Below are positions 53,391 to 61,596 of a stretch of 64,000 nt of DNA, one piece after another (the first letter of the stretch is position 1; every line of letters begins with the position of its first letter). The notes under the pieces are model-generated. The model was not told the DNA's origin. It saw only the letters and a program-made list of their open reading frames with translations, and did not search any database. This DNA comes from Sebaldella termitidis ATCC 33386 (GTDB lineage Bacteria; Fusobacteriota; Fusobacteriia; Fusobacteriales; Leptotrichiaceae), in the NCBI RefSeq assembly GCF_000024405.1, contig NC_013517.1, positions 3,751,989 to 3,815,988 of the forward strand. Reading direction: 5' to 3'. A program made the position numbers and the translations under genes.

Positions 53391-53610
53391 AAATAGGCGA
53401 TTTATCTTTTATTTTAAAGGGATAAATAAAAAAATCATGTATTTTATATAATATATACTATTGAAAAAAGAATACATTACTAATACCTGATTTTATTAAT
53501 TTCTACAGAATAAGGAATAATCATATGGAGCATTGAATAACATAGAGTACTGTCTTAGCATAACATATGTATACATTTTCTGCATTGTAGATCCCGATTG
53601 TAATATTATA

Positions 53611-53796
53611 TTATTTTCTTTCTATACTTCTGCATATTTTTTGACAAATTGCAAAGCGCTTTCTTTTGCTCGGCAGCTGTTTATAATAATGAACTCCCAG
53701 TTTCCCGGCAGATGGTGACTTGGTACCTAATCCTTGCATCAAATACTCACTTAAGCACTCCCGGCAAAACTTTTTTCTTTCGATTCCAGCACTGTT
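53611..53796 (-). pseudogene. Possible decayed gene fragment with Cys-x2-Cys
   Basis: A minus-strand frame open from 53796 to the stop at 53611 reads a basic, cysteine-bearing peptide (KKFCRECLSEYL, then LGVHYYKQLPSKRKRFAIC) without a start codon or Shine-Dalgarno. Local composition is less AT-rich than the surrounding spacer. It could be the remnant of a gene that followed the DUF1848 gene. I recognise no family, and it may be chance. Confidence 0.3.
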
Positions 53797-53848
53797 CTAT
53801 TTCTATTTATAATCTCGTAAAATGTTATAATCTTACCACTTTCTGCTT

Positions 53849-54784
53849 TTATAATTGCAATTTCTGCTGCCTTTGACCGATAAAGCTTTTTTGATTACCC
53901 TGCTGTATTGTGTCAGTTTCATTCAAATGCCCTAATAATAACGGAGAATTTGAATCATGATATTTATAATTCTCAAATGCTTTATTCGGATTTTTATTGG
54001 CATAACAGTATTTACAGCCATTCAGACAGGTATCATAAGCACCGATATCCCGGCTTTCAATACAATGACAGCCCTGTCTCGTACCTTTATGCTTCAGATC
54101 TTTAAACGAAATTCCATTAGCATTCCCCATGATTTCCAGTGTCATACATCCGGACGGATAAATTCCGTAATGTAAATAATCTCCGTTTGTACCACAGGTC
54201 TGAATATACAAGTTATTGCTTTTGGCAGTTTCGCCAAAGCTCTTCGCAAGCATGTCTTTGTCTTTATCTGTCATGGGAATCAGCTCCGGCATATTTATTT
54301 CCAGCTTCTTATACATCTCTACAAAACTAAAAATACATCGATCAACATAAGGAGCAATTTCCTTAGCCATGTATGAAAAAGTTTTCATATGTGTCTGAAC
54401 TGTATACTTGTCAGTCAGGAGTACAGGATCATAACGCCATGCTATACGCTGTTTGCCTGTAACGACAGATAACCTTTTCAATATCTCTATACTTTTTTCT
54501 ATAGACGGTACTCCCGGTTCTATATCCTGTCCATATGCAGTAATTGTGTAGTGAAAGTATGTATTGAACCGATCTGTGATCTTAGACAAGTCTGTTAAAA
54601 TAGGTTCATAATTTTTGGAACAGAACTGAATACAGTCTACTTTTTCCGGTGTCAGTTCATATCTTGATACCTTATTAGGAAACAGAGGATTGCGTGATAA
54701 AACATATCCTTCTTCAAAACGTTTCAGCAGCCATTTGGCATAGTACTGGACAGTATCCGTTCTCCCTCCTGTATTAATAATCAT
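53849..54784 (-). CDS. DUF1848 family protein
   Basis: This 311-residue protein opens 'MIINTGGRTDTVQYYAKWLLKRFEEGYVLSRNPLFPNKVSRYELTPEKVD'-type residues typical of DUF1848 and ends in a cysteine cluster, 'GCHCIESRDIGAYDTCLNGCKYCYANKNP' (C-x3-C-x2-C), suggestive of an iron-sulfur cluster. Family members look like radical-SAM-type barrels, but the role is unknown. It overlaps the MarR gene by four bases, so the two are translated together and the regulator probably controls it. Confidence 0.85.
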   Translation of the reverse strand: MIINTGGRTDTVQYYAKWLLKRFEEGYVLSRNPLFPNKVSRYELTPEKVDCIQFCSKNYEPILTDLSKITDRFNTYFHYTITAYGQDIEPGVPSIEKSIEILKRLSVVTGKQRIAWRYDPVLLTDKYTVQTHMKTFSYMAKEIAPYVDRCIFSFVEMYKKLEINMPELIPMTDKDKDMLAKSFGETAKSNNLYIQTCGTNGDYLHYGIYPSGCMTLEIMGNANGISFKDLKHKGTRQGCHCIESRDIGAYDTCLNGCKYCYANKNPNKAFENYKYHDSNSPLLLGHLNETDTIQQGNQKSFIGQRQQKLQL

Positions 54785-55236
54785 TTTTCATCCTCATTTC
54801 TATTCATTAAATCAGCAAGATTCCTTGTAAATTTTCTTGAAAGGCTGATAAGCTGTTCCTGCTCCTCTGGTGTAAACATCGACATGGCAGTATCTTCCGC
54901 CCGTGTAATATGAACAACTGGCTGTTTAGCATATGCTTTACCGCTTTCCGTCATCTTTACAAATTTATTTTTCTTATTTTGGGGATCCTCCTCTAACGTG
55001 ATATACCCGTCTTTAAGAAGATTTTTAATAATCAAATTTACTGTCTGTTTTGAATTAAATGTCTTTTGGCAGATTTCTTTCTGTGTCATGCTGCTTGGTG
55101 CATAGTAAAGCACATTTAAGACAAGCAGTGTTTTCATGAGTAATCCGTGCCTTTTAGCATATTCATCATAAAGAGCATACTGCTCATCACGAAATTTGCA
55201 ATATAAATATGCATTTCTTTTATCATTTTTTTTCAT
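54781..55236 (-). CDS. MarR-family transcriptional regulator
   Basis: I place the start at the ATG at 55236 (AGGATGAGG upstream), giving MKKNDKRNAYLYCKFRDEQY and 151 residues, the usual MarR length; an ATG at 55302 would lie within the promoter. The winged helix is 'SSMTQKEICQKTFNSKQTVNLIIKNLLKDGYITLEEDPQNKKNKFVKMTESGKAYA'. It is the first gene of a two-gene operon with DUF1848 and is likely autoregulated. The ligand is unknown. Confidence 0.9.
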   Translation of the reverse strand: MKKNDKRNAYLYCKFRDEQYALYDEYAKRHGLLMKTLLVLNVLYYAPSSMTQKEICQKTFNSKQTVNLIIKNLLKDGYITLEEDPQNKKNKFVKMTESGKAYAKQPVVHITRAEDTAMSMFTPEEQEQLISLSRKFTRNLADLMNRNEDEK

Positions 55237-55273
55237 ATTCCTCATCCTTTTAGTAAATTTATTGACTATTTTA

Positions 55274-55302
55274 AGTATAGTCCATATTTTGCATATTGTC
55301 AA
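55274..55302 (-). promoter_or_regulatory. Promoter of the MarR-DUF1848 operon
   Basis: TTGACA (55302-55297) and TATACT (55279-55274) are separated by exactly 17 bases on the minus strand, a near-consensus sigma-70 promoter 38 bases before the MarR start. Confidence 0.85.
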
Positions 55303-55538
55303 TTAATTGTTTCAAAAATAAACTGCTGCTAAAGCTGTTTTCATTCTGTTATATGAAAAATCCGTCCCGGTAAAAAAATAAATTCCAGACTGTAATAATA
55401 AAAAAATTTTCAAAAATATACTGCTTTAAATCCTCTGCATATAAAATTTTTCCCCAAAGTAACTTTGTTTAAAGTGTTCGTCTGCTTTACAAAAAAATCA
55501 TCAAAGTCATTGTTTTTAAAGGGATTGTATGAGTTTTT

Positions 55539-55604
55539 GGTTTACAATTTTTCTTTTTTCATATTTTATTTACAAATATTATATTTTTTTGAATTTTGTA
55601 AACC
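55539..55604. repeat. GTTTACA/TGTAAAC cluster, copy C
   Basis: GGTTTACA (55539-55546), ATTTACA (55568-55574) and TGTAAACC (55597-55604) lie with gaps of 21 and 22 bases. The outer arms TTGGTTTACA and TGTAAACCAA are exact inverted repeats. Confidence 0.6.
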
Positions 55605-55713
55605 AATTATACAACCAAAACCTTATTTTATATTGAATACAAATTATTTTATCTGTATATTTAATGATATTATGTCTGAAACCCTTAATTTTCAATTATT
55701 ACATTATGATTTT

Positions 55714-55775
55714 GGTTTACAATTTTTATATCCCATTCAGTTTACATATTATATTTTTTAAAATTTTTGTAAACT
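55714..55775. repeat. GTTTACA/TGTAAAC cluster, copy D
   Basis: GGTTTACA (55714-55721), AGTTTACA (55739-55746) and TGTAAACT (55768-55775). The last two are perfect inverted arms with a 21-base gap. Confidence 0.6.
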
Positions 55776-55965
55776 AAAAATATTAAATTAACCTTATTTA
55801 ACAAGGATATAAACAAATTTATTAACATTTTGAAATATATCTCATATTTTATCTAAGAGTTCTGCTCAGATCTTTTCGCAATGAAATTATAATGAAGCTC
55901 AGCTTCTCAGAATGACTCTATTTTTTTCTTTATTGGATATAAACAGATCACAAAACAGCTCTAAC

Positions 55966-55994
55966 AAAAAAACGGCTCTGACAAGCCGTTTTTT
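55966..55994 (-). terminator. Terminator of nrdDG
   Basis: AAAACGGCT and AGCCGTTTT arms with a six-base loop, directly after the nrdG stop at 55995; a long T run follows on the minus strand. Confidence 0.9.
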
Positions 55995-56486
55995 CTAGAA
56001 TTCAATATTATTATCTTTTATATACTCTTTTACATTTATAATTCTTTGATTTTTACTGCCTCTGAAACTCAACTCTTCAGAATGAAGTTCCTGTATAAAA
56101 CGTCCGTCCACAAGAGTATTTATATACTTTAGACATTCCTTTTTTACCTTGTCCAAAAGCAGCTGTTCTATTGTATAACCTGTATAACACCATATATCTA
56201 TATCCCCGGTTTCTTTTCTCAATCTCACAAGAAAATCCAGAAATTCCTCAGAGTCATAAAAAGGATCACCGCCGCTGATTGTTATACCGCTCAACATTTT
56301 ATTGCCGTTTATTTCATCTGTTATCTTCTTGAAATACTTACTGTCCATAACCTCGCCGTTATCAGGATTCCATGATTCCTCATTATGGCATCCCGGACAG
56401 GCATGGGAACATCCCGAAAAATATATTGAATACCGGAAACCCGGACCATCAGATATAGTTTCCCTGAATATTTTTAATATTCTCAT
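55995..56486 (-). CDS. nrdG: Anaerobic ribonucleotide reductase activase
   Basis: This 163-residue radical-SAM protein has iron-sulfur cysteines C26, C30 and C33 in GCSHACPGCHN, the CxxxCxxC motif. 'GITISGGDPFYDSEEFLDFL' is the SAM-binding GGD region. It makes the glycyl radical on NrdD using SAM and reductant. Its start overlaps the nrdD stop by four bases, so the two are translationally coupled. Confidence 0.96.
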   Translation of the reverse strand: MRILKIFRETISDGPGFRYSIYFSGCSHACPGCHNEESWNPDNGEVMDSKYFKKITDEINGNKMLSGITISGGDPFYDSEEFLDFLVRLRKETGDIDIWCYTGYTIEQLLLDKVKKECLKYINTLVDGRFIQELHSEELSFRGSKNQRIINVKEYIKDNNIEF

Positions 56487-58645
56487 TTAGAAACTCCGTG
56501 CTTTGTTCTGTCCTTTTCTTCAGCTTTCTTAAATGAATTCCAACTGTCAAGATCTCCTGTAAGATATCCTGTTATTCTTCTTGTTCTTGAAATTTCCTCG
56601 CTTCCGCATATAGGACATTCTATTTCAATAAGACTTTCAAATCCGCATGACTTACATCTGTCTATAGGATGGTTAATAGAACCATAGCCTATATTATTAT
56701 CCTTCATGGCTTTTATTATCTGAAGAATAACCACAGGATTCTTTTTCGCTTCCCCGTCAAGCTCTACATATGTGATATGTCCGCCCTTTGTAAGCTCGTG
56801 AAATCTTCCTTCTTTTTCTATTTTTTCAAGAGCCGAAATTTCAGACTTTACGTCAACATGGAAAGAGTTTACATAGTATTCTCTGTCATTTACATCTGTG
56901 ATTTCACCAAATTTTTTCTTATCAATAGTTGTAAATCTTCCTGACAGACTTTCTGCCGGCGTAGCCAGTACAGAATAATTCAGATTATCTCTTTTCTTAT
57001 ATTTATCTACTACTTCATTCATTACTTCAAGTGCTTTTACTAAAGTATCATATGATTTTTGACTGTCTCCGTGCCCTTTGCCTGTTAAAGCTACCATCGC
57101 ATTATGACCGCCGATAAATCCTACTCCTAATGTTCCTGAATCAAGCATAGATCCTACTTCATCATTTCCCATCAGAGTATTTCCGCCTTTCCAGATATTG
57201 TTTCTCATCATGAAAGGAAACTGTTTTGCAAGTGCTGTTCTCTGGAATTCATATCTTTCTTTTAACTGTTCTATTACGAATTCAGTATATTTTTTTAGTT
57301 TTTCAAAAAATCTTTCGATAGCCATATCTTCCAGAGACTGTGCATCTATATTGCTGTTTTCTGCCAAAATTTCATTCTTAGCTTCTACTGCAAGTCTTGG
57401 AAAGTTAATTGTAGTAAATGACAGATTTCCTCTTCCTATAGAAGTCTTATCTCCCGCTACATTTTCAAAAACTCTTGTTCTGCATCCCATTGTGGCTACT
57501 TCATATTTATACTTGTACGGATCATCCATTCTCCACATTTCATGCTTATTATAAGTAGTATCAAGAAATACGAAATTAGGGAATAATCTTTTTGCTGTAG
57601 TTAAAGTTGTTTTTATTAATAAGTCAAAATTCGGTGTTTTATACTTAAGCTCGCCTTTTATTGCCTTATCCCAGTTTTTAAGGGCCAGTTCATAGTCTTC
57701 TTCAGAATAATTCAGCCCTTCCTTTACCTTAAAAATCTGTATTGGGAAAATAGGTGTTTCACCATCTCCCAGTCCTGCTATTGTTGCATTCAGCAGTTCG
57801 TTTATAAGCATTCTTCCTTCAGGTGATGTATCTGTTCCATAGTTTATAGAAGAAAATACTACCTGATTTCCTCCACGTGAATGCATCGTGTTTAAATTAT
57901 GTATGAATCCTTCCATTGCCTGGTATGTCTCATATTTAGTATCATAATATGCTACATGTATTGCTTTTTCTACTTCATTCATTGTTAAATTCAATTTAGA
58001 TGACAAAATCAGCTTCTTCTCATCAGTAACTTCAATAGAGTCAATTATTTCCGTAAGAAGATCTTTTAATTCCTGATTTGCTTCTTCTACGTAATCAGAC
58101 TCAAGATATGCTAAAACTCTGTATTTCAGATGTCTTCTGAAAGATTTTAACACTCCTTTTGCCATAAAAAAATCAAATGCCGGTATCGACTGACCACCAT
58201 GCTGCTCATTTTGATTTGTCTGAAATATGATTGTAGCCAAAGTTGCATATGTCGATATACTTTTCGGCTGTCTTATGAATCCGTGCTTTGATTTAAATCC
58301 GTTTTCAAAAAGGTCTTCCAGATCATACTGAACACAAGTTGTTGTTTTTGTAGGATAATAATCCAGATCATGTATGTGGATATATCCTTCCTTATGAGCA
58401 TCAGCATATTTTGGTGTCACCAGATACTTCAGGGCATAATCCTTCGATGTTTCAGAAGCAAATTTCATCATTTGTCCTGCAGGAGTATCAGATGACATGT
58501 TAGCATTTTCATTGTTGGTATTATTTTTTTCTACATTTATAATACCGTCAAAAATTTCTTTAAAGTTATTTTTTATTGTTGAAAATCCCTCGTATTCTGT
58601 TACTCTTTCCTCATCATTTTTATTTATATACACCATTCTATCCAT
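56483..58645 (-). CDS. nrdD: Anaerobic ribonucleoside-triphosphate reductase (class III)
   Basis: This 720-residue protein has 'HIHDLDYYPTKTTTCVQYDLEDLFENGF' and 'PKSISTYATLATIIFQTNQNEQHGGQSIPAFDFFMAKGV', the NrdD signature. It also has a zinc-type C-x2-C/C-x2-C pair (CKSCGFESLIEIECPIC) and the glycyl-radical loop RRITGYLTG near the C-terminus. It makes deoxynucleotides without oxygen. The protein begins almost directly at the catalytic domain: the N-terminal ATP-cone of about 90 residues found in many NrdD proteins seems absent, so allosteric activity control by dATP may be missing. The start may be ATG 58645 or ATG 58636. Two NrdR boxes lie upstream. Confidence 0.96.
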   Translation of the reverse strand: MDRMVYINKNDEERVTEYEGFSTIKNNFKEIFDGIINVEKNNTNNENANMSSDTPAGQMMKFASETSKDYALKYLVTPKYADAHKEGYIHIHDLDYYPTKTTTCVQYDLEDLFENGFKSKHGFIRQPKSISTYATLATIIFQTNQNEQHGGQSIPAFDFFMAKGVLKSFRRHLKYRVLAYLESDYVEEANQELKDLLTEIIDSIEVTDEKKLILSSKLNLTMNEVEKAIHVAYYDTKYETYQAMEGFIHNLNTMHSRGGNQVVFSSINYGTDTSPEGRMLINELLNATIAGLGDGETPIFPIQIFKVKEGLNYSEEDYELALKNWDKAIKGELKYKTPNFDLLIKTTLTTAKRLFPNFVFLDTTYNKHEMWRMDDPYKYKYEVATMGCRTRVFENVAGDKTSIGRGNLSFTTINFPRLAVEAKNEILAENSNIDAQSLEDMAIERFFEKLKKYTEFVIEQLKERYEFQRTALAKQFPFMMRNNIWKGGNTLMGNDEVGSMLDSGTLGVGFIGGHNAMVALTGKGHGDSQKSYDTLVKALEVMNEVVDKYKKRDNLNYSVLATPAESLSGRFTTIDKKKFGEITDVNDREYYVNSFHVDVKSEISALEKIEKEGRFHELTKGGHITYVELDGEAKKNPVVILQIIKAMKDNNIGYGSINHPIDRCKSCGFESLIEIECPICGSEEISRTRRITGYLTGDLDSWNSFKKAEEKDRTKHGVSK

Positions 58646-58649
58646 AACG

Positions 58650-58665
58650 ACCTCACTATATATTG
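58650..58665. promoter_or_regulatory. NrdR box 1
   Basis: TCACTATATATTGT (58651-58664) matches the NrdR consensus acaCwAtATaTwGtgt on the opposite strand (ACAATATATAGTGA). It lies just upstream of the nrdD start. Confidence 0.8.
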
Positions 58666-58676
58666 TTTTATTTAAT

Positions 58677-58705
58677 ATAATATACCACTATATATAGTGT
58701 TTTGC
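58677..58705 (-). promoter_or_regulatory. Promoter of nrdDG
   Basis: TTGCAA (58705-58700) and TATATT (58682-58677) are 17 bases apart on the minus strand. NrdR box 2 fills the spacer exactly, so bound NrdR would exclude RNA polymerase. Confidence 0.75.
58683..58698. promoter_or_regulatory. NrdR box 2
   Basis: CCACTATATATAGTGT is an almost perfect palindrome matching the NrdR consensus. It is 33 bases (three helical turns) from box 1, the canonical tandem spacing for cooperative NrdR binding. The nrdR gene itself is not in this window. Confidence 0.88.
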
Positions 58706-58940
58706 AAATAATATCTTAGAATTTAAAAAAATGATTTTTCAAAATTTTTCAAGTTATTATTTGATTAAAAAATTTTAGTTTCCATAAATAAAGACCTGCT
58801 AAATTTATATTTTTTATTTTAAATTTTAAAATTATGTTCTATAAAACATTCGTTAATTATTTTTTATTTAAAAATATCGAATTTCATAATATATGCTACA
58901 GGCACCATAATTTGTACGACAACAATGCTTAAGACCTCGT

Positions 58941-61562
58941 TTATTTTGACAAAGCTACTGTTTTTACTTGGCATGGTTTCAAAATAATGTCTGCATTATT
59001 GAGATCATTTACCTTATCTTCATTTAAATTCGTTTCATATATGTTTTTTATACTCTTATCGAAAATAAGTGAATCCTGTATATCTTTATTAATATTTGGA
59101 TTATATATTCTTATCAGCAGAGCTTCCTCCCTCTCTGCTTTTTTTACTGCACTGAGAACACTTCCTTCTATTTTTTTGCCGAACAGGGAATATCTGTCCG
59201 GAGTGTTAAACTCGGCGGGATTTAGTCTCATTGCATTATAAGGAATTTTATTATAAACAGTGACAGGTGTAACATATTCTCTTCCTTTTTGCGGCACCAG
59301 TCCCTCTATTTCATCTCCGCTGTGTATAAACACAGCAAACTCAAATTTCAGTTTCCCCAACATTTGCGAATCAGGTGTTTCAAGCTTTATTCCTGATGGT
59401 CTTCCAGGTCTGTAATACATCTCCTCCTTCCCCAGAAGTCCTACCCCTCTGAATAAAGTAAGTGCAATATTGCTAAAATCTTCTCCCGTGATTTCATATT
59501 CACGAAAACCATTTGTCAGCAAAGACATCCCGGAATTTTTATCATTCAAATCTGTAAAAGACATCATCTGATACACAGGAACAGGTTTCTCTTTCCACTT
59601 TTCCGCTTCCCACACTTCATTTGCAGTATCTATAACAGGTCTTTTTATAGTTCCGAACTGATTATCCGATACCGATTCTGTACTCTTATATCCTGTCGGC
59701 ATTATAAATCTTACTCTGTGGTCTTTTGAATTATTATCTATTTCTGTTTTTATTTCCACTTTATCAGAATTTTTTCTTAATTTTATTTCTGTGGAAATTC
59801 TCATCTTTGAATCCTTTATTTTATTTTTTCTGCTTTCCAGATCCTTTGGTATATCCATTTCATATGAAACATAAGCTGTTTCGGCAAACGGAGTATGCTC
59901 GAACTTTATTTCCGCTGTCACATCTTTATTTGTAATAATAAAATCATCTTTCAGTGGTGAATAGTCATATTCATCACCGTCATCGGAACCGTCTTCCGCG
60001 ATAAGCAGTTCCCTGTATTCTTTCATTAGTCTTTTATCTGAAAGATTTATTGTACCGTTTGAATTAACAGTAATTTTATAATATTTGTTTTCAATAAACG
60101 CTTTTTCTTCTGCTATTTCCTTTAATCCCTCATTACCTGTATTATATTTTATATAAAATGTTTCATAACCCATAGGAGGTATATTTTCAGCTGAAAACTG
60201 TATCAAAAATTCATGGAACGGGTCGTAATTCCCATAATGCACTATCTGCCTGTCAATCAGTCCCGGATCAAGCTCTCTCTTTTCTTTTACATAATAAGGA
60301 ATTTCCTTTCCGTCTTTATTATATATAGTAAAGTTTCCGCCTCTGAGCCTTATTTTAGTTTCTACCTCTTCTGTACGCTCATACGGCAGAAGATTAAATA
60401 CAGTCAGTTTGTCCATTCCCTCTTTGTCTTTTACTGCATCCACAATTTTTCTTTTATAAAAATCTATAAGCTTGTCAGCCTTATCATGTGCCAGTTCAAA
60501 CCTCGCCATTATCTCCCTGTGCACCTGATCTGTACAGCAGCAGCTTATACTGTCATGTGCATGATTTTTCATAATTTCTTTCCACATAAGCTCTATAAGC
60601 CCGTGATGATATTCAAAACCGAGTGAATATGCTATAGATGCAAGCGGCTCCAGAATATTTGTTATTTTATTCTCTATAGTGACGTTGGCAATTTTTATAT
60701 CCATTCTTGTAGATGATATAGTTCTATGCACTCTCATATACTTAGGATCATTAAATTCACCTTTTATCACATCCAGCTTTTCTCTGTTCTTCTCCAGTTC
60801 TGCAAATATATTCTCATATCTGCTTATAAAAAAATCTTTATCAGGATATATTTTTTTCATCATATCCATTACTTCAAATATATTCTGCTGAAGGGGCATC
60901 TGGTCATGCCCGTTCGGAAGTATAAGATTTTCAGTTACCGCACCTCTTTCCAGCACAGGAAAATATTTATCCAGTCTGTCTTTCAGTTCTTCCTCATTAA
61001 GCGGAAGATATTTTCCTATGGCGTATCCCAAGGGCAGTATTTGAGCAGTGACCTCGCTTCCGTCATTTGACTGCCATAAAAATTCTGTTTTGTTTGTTCC
61101 GTGTCTTTCAGAGCAGCCCCTCCAAAAAACTGTATCTTTTATTCCAAATCCGTTCAAAATCTGCGGCAGCTGGGCAGACTGACCGAAGGAATCGGGAAGA
61201 TATCCTATCTTCATATAATCCCCGAATTCATTTGAATCTTTTATACCGTAAAGAAGGTTTCTAACTATTGATTCTCCCCCTACCATCATTTCATCTGTCT
61301 GGGTATACCAGGGACCGATTATGAGTTTTCCCTTTTGTACAAGACTTCTGACTCTTTCTTTATTTTCCGGCTTTACATCGAAGTAATCCTCGAGAATGGC
61401 CGTTTGTCCGTCGAGCATATAGTACTTATAATCCTCGTCATTCTCCAGTCTTTCTAATATTTCCTCCATATTATTTACCAGAAGTATTCTTGATTCCTCT
61501 GTAGTAAAATACCATTCCCTGTCCCAATGCATATGGGGTATTACATGTACTTTCCAGTCCAT
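58941..61562 (-). CDS. mngB: GH38 alpha-mannosidase, probable mannosylglycerate hydrolase
   Basis: At 873 residues this is close to E. coli MngB. The GH38 zinc and catalytic residues are visible: H10-M-H12-W-D14 in VIPHMHWDREW, nucleophile D124 in GYLPDSFGQSAQLPQ, and H334/H336/D337 in NHAHDSISC. Retaining alpha-mannosidases of this family cleave alpha-mannosides, and in the mng system 2-O-(6-phospho-mannosyl)-glycerate. The gene lies 34 bases after a fructose-type PTS gene, the same order as mngA-mngB in E. coli, behind a UTRA-type regulator. The substrate is inferred from this gene order; another phospho-mannoside is possible. Confidence 0.88.
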   Translation of the reverse strand: MDWKVHVIPHMHWDREWYFTTEESRILLVNNMEEILERLENDEDYKYYMLDGQTAILEDYFDVKPENKERVRSLVQKGKLIIGPWYTQTDEMMVGGESIVRNLLYGIKDSNEFGDYMKIGYLPDSFGQSAQLPQILNGFGIKDTVFWRGCSERHGTNKTEFLWQSNDGSEVTAQILPLGYAIGKYLPLNEEELKDRLDKYFPVLERGAVTENLILPNGHDQMPLQQNIFEVMDMMKKIYPDKDFFISRYENIFAELEKNREKLDVIKGEFNDPKYMRVHRTISSTRMDIKIANVTIENKITNILEPLASIAYSLGFEYHHGLIELMWKEIMKNHAHDSISCCCTDQVHREIMARFELAHDKADKLIDFYKRKIVDAVKDKEGMDKLTVFNLLPYERTEEVETKIRLRGGNFTIYNKDGKEIPYYVKEKRELDPGLIDRQIVHYGNYDPFHEFLIQFSAENIPPMGYETFYIKYNTGNEGLKEIAEEKAFIENKYYKITVNSNGTINLSDKRLMKEYRELLIAEDGSDDGDEYDYSPLKDDFIITNKDVTAEIKFEHTPFAETAYVSYEMDIPKDLESRKNKIKDSKMRISTEIKLRKNSDKVEIKTEIDNNSKDHRVRFIMPTGYKSTESVSDNQFGTIKRPVIDTANEVWEAEKWKEKPVPVYQMMSFTDLNDKNSGMSLLTNGFREYEITGEDFSNIALTLFRGVGLLGKEEMYYRPGRPSGIKLETPDSQMLGKLKFEFAVFIHSGDEIEGLVPQKGREYVTPVTVYNKIPYNAMRLNPAEFNTPDRYSLFGKKIEGSVLSAVKKAEREEALLIRIYNPNINKDIQDSLIFDKSIKNIYETNLNEDKVNDLNNADIILKPCQVKTVALSK

Positions 61563-61596
61563 AGTTTTATTGCCTCCTGTTTTATTCTGAAATCTG

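Larger units (their letters stand above)
52926..53610. other. Gene-poor AT-rich region
   Basis: About 690 bases without a credible gene. It contains a minus-strand terminator-like hairpin (53030-53058) and copy B of the GTTTACA/TGTAAAC element (53354-53390). The open frames on both strands are short, AT-driven and lack Shine-Dalgarno sites. Confidence 0.6.
55303..55965. other. Gene-poor AT-rich region with repeated GTTTACA arms
   Basis: About 660 bases between the MarR promoter and the nrdG terminator hold no credible gene. The notable content is the two GTTTACA/TGTAAAC clusters at 55539-55604 and 55714-55775 and very AT-rich sequence. Confidence 0.6.

Noticed and set aside
53533-53876. Short plus-strand open frames in the spacer before the DUF1848 gene
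   Set aside because: They have AT-driven composition rich in F, I, Y and C, no ribosome-binding site, and overlap the real DUF1848 3' end.
55465-55761. 98-codon plus-strand open frame
   Set aside because: It consists of F, Y, I, L and N codons from AT-rich DNA and contains the repeated GTTTACA arms; no Shine-Dalgarno.
55539-55775. CRISPR array suggested by repeated short motifs
   Set aside because: The units are seven-base inverted arms, not long direct repeats with unique spacers, and no cas gene is near.
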